A DNA stretch of 64,000 nt from Phocaeicola_A sp045647865 (GTDB taxonomy: Bacteria > Bacteroidota > Bacteroidia > Bacteroidales > Bacteroidaceae). The notes under the pieces are model-generated. The model searched no databases. It was not told the origin of the DNA and saw only the letters and a list, made by a program, of their open reading frames with translations. The position numbers and the translations under genes were made by a program. Positions 59,511 to 64,000 of this stretch are shown here, piece after piece (the first letter of the stretch is position 1; each line of letters opens with the position of its first letter). The stretch lies in the NCBI GenBank assembly GCA_045647865.1, contig JAZRMW010000061.1:124001-188000 (forward strand). Direction: 5' to 3'.

Positions 59511-59580
59511 CGAGCTACAAGCTACGAGTGACAAGTGACCAAATCAAAAAACTCGTAACTTGTAGCTCGTAGCTAATAAC
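59511..59580. repeat. Hairpin repeat family R2, copy c
   Basis: GCGAGCTACAAGCTACGAG and TGACAAGTGACC on the left, ACTCGTAACTTGTAGCTCG and TAGCTAATAACT on the right. A nearly full-length stem between yitT and rdgB. Confidence 0.85.
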
Positions 59581-59586
59581 TGAATT

Positions 59587-60153
59587 ATGATATTTGTAAC
59601 AAACAATGCCCATAAGTTGCAAGAGGTAAGTGCTATGTTGGGCGGAAAAATTGATTTGCAGAATTTGCGCGATATCGGATGTGTCGAAGAAATACCTGAA
59701 ACAGCCGATACACTGGAAGGTAATGCCTTGATGAAGGCACGATACATCCATCAACGCTATGGTACTGACTGTTTTGCTGACGACACGGGTTTGGAAGTGG
59801 TCGCATTGGGCGGTGAACCGGGTGTATATTCTGCCCGCTATGCAGGAACGGGACATGACTCTGAGGCTAACATGCAGAAACTTTTGGCCAATATGGAAGG
59901 AAAAAATGACCGTCGTGCACAATTTCGTACAGTTATTGCGTTAATAAAGGAAGGAAAGGAATATCTGTTTGAAGGTATCGTCACCGGTACAATCCTTGAA
60001 CAGCGCGAAGAGGGTGAAGGTTTTGGCTATGATCCCATCTTCCGGCCCGATGGTTACGAACACTCTTTTGCCCGTTTGGGCGATGAAGTGAAGAACCGTA
60101 TCAGTCATCGGGCGCGTGCAGTGGAAAAACTGGTGGAGTTCTTGAAACAGTGA
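59587..60153 (+). CDS. rdgB: Non-canonical purine NTP pyrophosphatase (RdgB/HAM1)
   Basis: 188 residues; hydrolyses ITP, dITP and XTP to monophosphates. MIFVTNNAHKLQEV is the N-terminal SxNxxKxxE motif. CFADDTGLEVVALGGEPGVYSARYAG holds the catalytic Asp, FGYDPIFRPDG the base-binding site, and KNRISHRARAVEKL the C-terminal SHR motif. It lies in the leuS run between two R2 elements. Confidence 0.96.
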   Translation: MIFVTNNAHKLQEVSAMLGGKIDLQNLRDIGCVEEIPETADTLEGNALMKARYIHQRYGTDCFADDTGLEVVALGGEPGVYSARYAGTGHDSEANMQKLLANMEGKNDRRAQFRTVIALIKEGKEYLFEGIVTGTILEQREEGEGFGYDPIFRPDGYEHSFARLGDEVKNRISHRARAVEKLVEFLKQ

Positions 60154-60210
60154 CAAGTGACGAGCTACAAGCTACAAATAGCTATGACTCGTAACTTGTA
60201 GCTAATAACT
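60151..60210. repeat. Hairpin repeat family R2, copy d
   Basis: TGACAAGTGACGAGCTACAA and GCTACAAATAGC on the left, ACTCGTAACTTGTAGC and TAATAACTGAA on the right. It begins at the rdgB stop codon and ends 4 bases before the next gene. Confidence 0.8.
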
Positions 60211-60213
60211 GAA

Positions 60214-62529
60214 ATGACAATGAAACGACTCGCTCTTATTCTGTTTACAATCTTTGCTCTCGGATGGCAAAGTCAATTGCAAGCCCGTCTGCCTCTCGGT
60301 GAATGGCAAGCCTTCATGGCTTATGAAAAAACTTCGTCCAGTGTCTATTTTGCAGGCAAGGTATATGCCGTCTCCGAAGGTTCACTCTTTTCTTATGACC
60401 CGGAAGATGGCGATATCCTGACCTATGACATCGTCTATCCGATGAGCGATGTGAAGATTGTCCATCTGGCCGTGTGTGAAAGCCAGAAGAAACTGGTCAT
60501 CATCTACGACAACGGCAATATCGATTTGATGGATGCACAAGGAGAGGTTTATAATATGACAGACCTGAAGAACTCCTCTTTGGCCGACAAGACCGTGAAC
60601 AGTGTGAATGTGGTAGGCAACAAGGCCTATCTGGCTACCAACTTGGGTATTGTGGTGTTGGATGTACAGAAAAGAGTTATAGCCGTAACTTATCCATTGG
60701 GTACCAAAATAAATGCCACAGCAATCCATGGGAATTACATTTTGGCCACATCAACTGAAGGGATTTATAGCGGAAACCTTACTGAGAATTTGTTGGATAA
60801 GAATAATTGGAAACAGATACGGACAGGTAATTTCTCATTGATTCAAACCTGTAAAGGGGTTACCTATGTATGCGTTCCAGGGGAATCAATATCAGTCATT
60901 AATCCCGATGATGGTGTTTTCGAGACTTTACTTAAGGGGAAATTCACTTTTTTTACAATCTTGGACGGGAAATTCCTTGGCGGCACCAAGTCGGGCGAAG
61001 CCTATTTCTTTGATGATTCCAGAGATTATCGTAAAATAGAGATTCCTGTAGGAACCACTGATATTAGTTACGGTAATTCCACATATTGGCTTTCAGGTAC
61101 AAACGAAGGGCTGGTGGGTTACACATTGGAAGAGAATACAATGAAACAGACTGTTTCTCCTGTAGATATTAATGCACCTCGCCGTAATTTGTTTTATCAG
61201 ATGGTCATGCATAATGGCAAATTATACACATGTGGAGGCGGACTTTTCTATACACCCTATTACAATCCGGGAACCATCCAAGTGATGGATGGCGACAAGC
61301 GTTGGCAACTTTATCAAGAAGAAGGTGTTGCAGAAGCAGCAAAAGCAAAGAAGTATGAAGATATAGCTTCCATTGCTATAGATCCAAAGGATGAGAATCA
61401 TTTATTTGCCGCTTCGTCTGGATATGGGGTTTACGAATTTCAAAATGGGGAATTTGTGAATTTGTACACGCCTGATAACAGTACGATTAAGCCAGATTAT
61501 CGGTATTCGAATATCATATATCCCAATGGTGTGAAGTTCGATCCGGCAGGTAATCTGTGGGTTCTTTGTGCAGGTGGAACTGATGCCATTGCAATTTATA
61601 CGAAAGAGAAGAAATGGATTTCGCTCTATTACGAACAGTTCAGTCAGAAAGAGACTTTGCGTGGCACATTCTTTGATAGCCGAGGATGGATGTGGGCAGT
61701 CACACCCCATGTGGAATATAATGGTGTTTTCATGTTAAATACGAATGGAACATTGGAAGATACCAGTGACGACCAGTGCCTTTTTATGGATCAATTCTAT
61801 AATCAAGATGGGGATTTGATGAATTATCCACAGATTCATTGTGCCATTGAGGATAAGGAAGGAGTCATCTGGTTAGGAACAACGAATGGAACATGGCTTA
61901 TCAGCAACCCCACGCAAATAATGGCAGAACAGAAGAGTCGCATTACCATTACCCAAGTAAAAGTACCTCGAAACGATGGGACGAATTATGCCGACTATTT
62001 ATTGAATGGAATTACTGTTAAAGCGATTGCCATTGATGGCGCAAACCGTAAGTGGGTAGGAACGGAAAAAAGTGGAGTTTATCTGCTTTCTGCTGACGGT
62101 ATTGAAGAGATTCATCATTTCACGACCGAAAACAGTCCTCTGCTTTCGGATGAAATACAGAGTATTGCGGTGGATCAGGAGACGGGTCTCGTGTATATTG
62201 GAACTTCCAAAGGCCTTATAGCTTATCAGAGTGATGCCACCGAGGCACAGCCTTCGTTTAGCGAGAGCAAGGTTAGGGCCTTCCCCAATCCGGTTCGTCC
62301 CGATTATTCTGGATACGTCAGCATTGTGGGGCTGATGATGGATTCGCAAGTGAAGATTACCGATTCTTACGGAAGCCTGGTCCACGAAGGAACTTCAGTT
62401 GGTGGTTCTTATTCATGGGATGGACGAAACAGTGACGGCGAACGTGTGGCTTCGGGGGTTTATCACGTAATGGCAACTGATGAAGAAGGAAAAAAAGGAA
62501 TTGTAACTAAAATTGTGGTGATAAAATAA
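60214..62529 (+). CDS. porZ: Beta-propeller protein, PorZ-like T9SS component
   Basis: 771 residues with a signal peptide (RLALILFTIFALGWQSQLQA). Residues about 30-690 form two successive beta-propellers of the two-component-regulator type (AGKVYAVSEGSLFSYD, AYLATNLGIVVLDVQKRV, IWLGTTNGTWLIS, KWVGTEKSGVYLLS). The end, RAFPNPVRPDYSGYVSIVGL to YHVMATDEEGKKG and IVTKIVVIK, is a T9SS-type C-terminal domain. Length, opening LGEWQAFMAYEK and layout fit PorZ, a member of the surface complex that processes and attaches T9SS cargo. If correct, the organism can use the sorting-like tails found on several proteins in this window. Confidence 0.7.
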   Translation: MTMKRLALILFTIFALGWQSQLQARLPLGEWQAFMAYEKTSSSVYFAGKVYAVSEGSLFSYDPEDGDILTYDIVYPMSDVKIVHLAVCESQKKLVIIYDNGNIDLMDAQGEVYNMTDLKNSSLADKTVNSVNVVGNKAYLATNLGIVVLDVQKRVIAVTYPLGTKINATAIHGNYILATSTEGIYSGNLTENLLDKNNWKQIRTGNFSLIQTCKGVTYVCVPGESISVINPDDGVFETLLKGKFTFFTILDGKFLGGTKSGEAYFFDDSRDYRKIEIPVGTTDISYGNSTYWLSGTNEGLVGYTLEENTMKQTVSPVDINAPRRNLFYQMVMHNGKLYTCGGGLFYTPYYNPGTIQVMDGDKRWQLYQEEGVAEAAKAKKYEDIASIAIDPKDENHLFAASSGYGVYEFQNGEFVNLYTPDNSTIKPDYRYSNIIYPNGVKFDPAGNLWVLCAGGTDAIAIYTKEKKWISLYYEQFSQKETLRGTFFDSRGWMWAVTPHVEYNGVFMLNTNGTLEDTSDDQCLFMDQFYNQDGDLMNYPQIHCAIEDKEGVIWLGTTNGTWLISNPTQIMAEQKSRITITQVKVPRNDGTNYADYLLNGITVKAIAIDGANRKWVGTEKSGVYLLSADGIEEIHHFTTENSPLLSDEIQSIAVDQETGLVYIGTSKGLIAYQSDATEAQPSFSESKVRAFPNPVRPDYSGYVSIVGLMMDSQVKITDSYGSLVHEGTSVGGSYSWDGRNSDGERVASGVYHVMATDEEGKKGIVTKIVVIK

Positions 62530-62542
62530 CAATGCTGCAATA

Positions 62543-63526
62543 ATGAATAATATTTCCGCTGTTAGATATATTCTTGCGTTTTCTGTCATTATTGCTCACG
62601 TGGGTGAACTGATGGGTTTTTCTGTTTGTTGGCCCATTCCCAGTTATGTGGCTGTGGGTGGTTTTTTTTCTCTCAGTGGGTTTCTTATCTTTGGTAGTTA
62701 TGAACGCCATCCTTTACTCGTTGATTTTCTTCGTCGTCGTGCCAGCCGTATCATGCCGCCCTATATCACTGTAGTGTTGGTATGTGCTTTCGGGATGGTT
62801 TTTGTATCCTCACTTCCTGCTGTTCAATATTTTACTTCTTCAGAATGGTGGCGCTATTTGGCTGCAAATTTGAGTTTTCTCAACTTCCTGAATCCCACTT
62901 TGCCTGGAGTGTTCCAAGAATTTGCAGAACCTGCTGTCAATGGTTCTTTGTGGACAATGAAGGTAGAATGGATGCTCTATCTGTCAGTGCCCATAGTTGC
63001 TTGGATTTGCAAAAGATGGAAGTGTGACCATGGGTGGATGTTTGTAGCCATTTATTTTTTTTCCGTAGCTTATCGTTTGTTGTTCTTGTGGATGTATCAA
63101 CGAACAGGGGATGATATATATATGATACTCGCACGACAAGTATTTGGTCAGTTGGCATTTTTTTATACCGGTGCATGGGTATATACTCAATACAAACTTT
63201 ATCATTCTTATCGTCATAAAATAGCAATTGTTTGCATAGTTCTTCTTTTGTTGGCTGACGTTATTCCTTATTATAGTTATATCATGGAACCGGCTGTTGT
63301 CAGTTTGTTGGTCATTTATGCTTGCACTACGGGGCATTGGGGTACGTGGATACCTATAAAAGGTAATATCTCATACGAAATGTACTTGTGGCATTTTCCC
63401 GTCATACAGCTATGTGTCCATTGGCATTTTCCTTCATTAGGGTTTTGGCCTTGTTTGTTGATTGTTACAACTATGACAATTGGTATGGTTTGGATATCCG
63501 GTAGGTTTTTACAAACCAAACACTGA
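62543..63526 (+). CDS. Acyltransferase family 3 membrane protein
   Basis: 327 residues with about ten hydrophobic segments. The N-terminus (SAVRYILAFSVIIAHVGELM) with its His and SLSGFLIFGSY are the OafA/YrhL-type signature, and FLRRRASRIMPPYITV is the conserved RRxxRixPxY motif. It probably O-acetylates a surface glycan or lipid. It starts 13 bases after porZ. Confidence 0.88.
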   Translation: MNNISAVRYILAFSVIIAHVGELMGFSVCWPIPSYVAVGGFFSLSGFLIFGSYERHPLLVDFLRRRASRIMPPYITVVLVCAFGMVFVSSLPAVQYFTSSEWWRYLAANLSFLNFLNPTLPGVFQEFAEPAVNGSLWTMKVEWMLYLSVPIVAWICKRWKCDHGWMFVAIYFFSVAYRLLFLWMYQRTGDDIYMILARQVFGQLAFFYTGAWVYTQYKLYHSYRHKIAIVCIVLLLLADVIPYYSYIMEPAVVSLLVIYACTTGHWGTWIPIKGNISYEMYLWHFPVIQLCVHWHFPSLGFWPCLLIVTTMTIGMVWISGRFLQTKH

Positions 63527-63527
63527 T

Positions 63528-63713
63528 TTACAGCAATCTCTTTATCGCATCCAGTTTGTTCAATGCTTCCTTTGCGTTCAGTAGCCACTTCGTCCAGAAG
63601 TCTTTATAAATAAATTTCTTTCTAATCTGTAAATAATTCGGAATCATTATCTGCATATAAAGCAGTTTGTTGGAGTTTCTCTGTGGAATTACTGATGAGC
63701 TTTGTGTGTTCAT
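63528..63713 (-). CDS. Short hypothetical protein or 3' gene fragment
   Basis: 61 residues from the ATG at 63711-63713, ending YLQIRKKFIYKDFWTKW and LLNAKEALNKLDAIKRLL. Lys-rich helical C-terminus; no domain recognised. The stop is one base from the convergent acyltransferase stop. A perfect -7 box (TACTTTTG, 63759-63766) and the core repeat TCGAACTCACGTTAA lie just upstream. It may be a real small gene or the end of a longer gene cut at the repeat. Confidence 0.35.
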   Translation of the reverse strand: MNTQSSSVIPQRNSNKLLYMQIMIPNYLQIRKKFIYKDFWTKWLLNAKEALNKLDAIKRLL

Positions 63714-63726
63714 ATCCGATTGATTG

Positions 63727-63741
63727 TTAACGTGAGTTCGA
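63727..63741 (-). repeat. Core repeat TCGAACTCACGTTAA (minus)
   Basis: Same 15 bases as the end of repeat copy A, here inverted and placed 14 bases upstream of the short ATG at 63713. Confidence 0.7.
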
Positions 63742-63758
63742 GATAAAAAAATTGGGTA

Positions 63759-63766
63759 CAAAAGTA
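63759..63766 (-). promoter_or_regulatory. -7 box on minus strand
   Basis: TACTTTTG, perfect -7 match, in front of the 61-codon reading frame. No clear -33 element. Confidence 0.4.
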
Positions 63767-63772
63767 ACTAAA

Positions 63773-63880
63773 GCTCCCTAAGTTAGGGAAGGTGTCGCTT
63801 GGAGACGGAGGAGTGTGTGAAAATGAGGCTTTTACAAATCACTCCCTTCCCCTGCAGGGAGCTACGGCCTCCGTCGCACA
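63773..63880. repeat. MITE-like inverted repeat
   Basis: AGCTCCCTAAGTTAGGGAAGG on the left and CCTTCCCCTGCAGGGAGCT on the right are inverted. GACGGAGG (left) and CCTCCGTC (right) add a second pair. No coding sequence. Looks like a small non-autonomous element. Confidence 0.5.
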
Positions 63881-63916
63881 TGTTTTTCAAGTACTTTGTC
63901 CAAAAAAACGGTAATC

Positions 63917-63950
63917 TTTGCTCCCTTTCCCGAAATATTCCCTATATTTG
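63917..63950 (+). promoter_or_regulatory. Promoter of a gene beyond the window
   Basis: TTTG (63917-63920), 22-base spacer, TATATTTG (63943-63950), followed by the hairpin GCGTGT-AGCG-ACACGC. The transcript would run off the right edge. Confidence 0.55.
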
Positions 63951-64000
63951 CACCCGTCTATGCGTGTAGCGACACGCAACGGCAATTGACATTGTGGGAA

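Overview
The window looks like a chromosomal segment of a gut- or oral-type Bacteroidales (Bacteroides/Phocaeicola/Prevotella lineage). The evidence is the recurrent Bacteroidetes promoter signature (-33 TTTG, -7 TAnnTTTG), weak or absent Shine-Dalgarno sites, long surface proteins with C-terminal sorting-like tails, BspA-type leucine-rich repeats, the dapB-lepB-lepB2-wbqC cluster, and a PorZ-like component of the type IX secretion system (T9SS). The genus cannot be fixed from sequence alone.

Layout. 1-4021 (minus): end of an O-antigen/capsule cluster (two flippases, two glycosyltransferases). 4178-6133 (plus): DEAD-box RNA helicase. 6291-10916: an esterase/beta-galactosidase operon bracketed by two 66-bp direct repeats. 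11192-17902 (plus): a 2236-residue secreted surface protein behind a long, apparently structured leader. 18072-21362 (minus): thiamine operon thiE-thiC-thi4 under a TPP riboswitch. 21421-25419 (minus): dapB, lepB, a catalytically disabled lepB paralogue, and a WbqC-family gene. 25503-28457 (plus): DUF2851, thioesterase, dprA. tRNA-Gln and tyrS follow on minus. 30575-44577 (minus): a 14-kb operon of cohesin-like, dockerin-like, Ig-like and leucine-rich-repeat surface proteins. 44778-47177: GH127/GH146-type arabinofuranosidase. 47756-49923 (plus): a helper protein and a transmembrane Ser/Thr kinase with a leucine-rich-repeat exterior. Then rnr (minus), an epimerase/PAP2 pair, a thioesterase, a 29-residue membrane peptide (minus), and leuS-yitT-rdgB-porZ-acyltransferase (plus).

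How it fits together. The most unusual part is the 30.6-44.6 kb operon. One 1754-residue protein alternates four cohesin-like with three dockerin-like segments, and neighbours carry single or double cohesin-like modules, a dockerin pair, or long leucine-rich repeats. Several end in sorting-like tails, and a PorZ-like gene lies in the same window. This suggests a surface-assembled, cellulosome-like or adhesive complex next to an arabinan-type glycosidase. The assembly function is inference; the domain patterns are read directly.

Other highlights are a shared RPLRG..PDF.EEGW tail on RNase R and the DEAD-box helicase, a signal-peptidase paralogue lacking both catalytic residues, an LRR receptor-like kinase, and families of hairpin-forming intergenic repeats built of short degenerate units.
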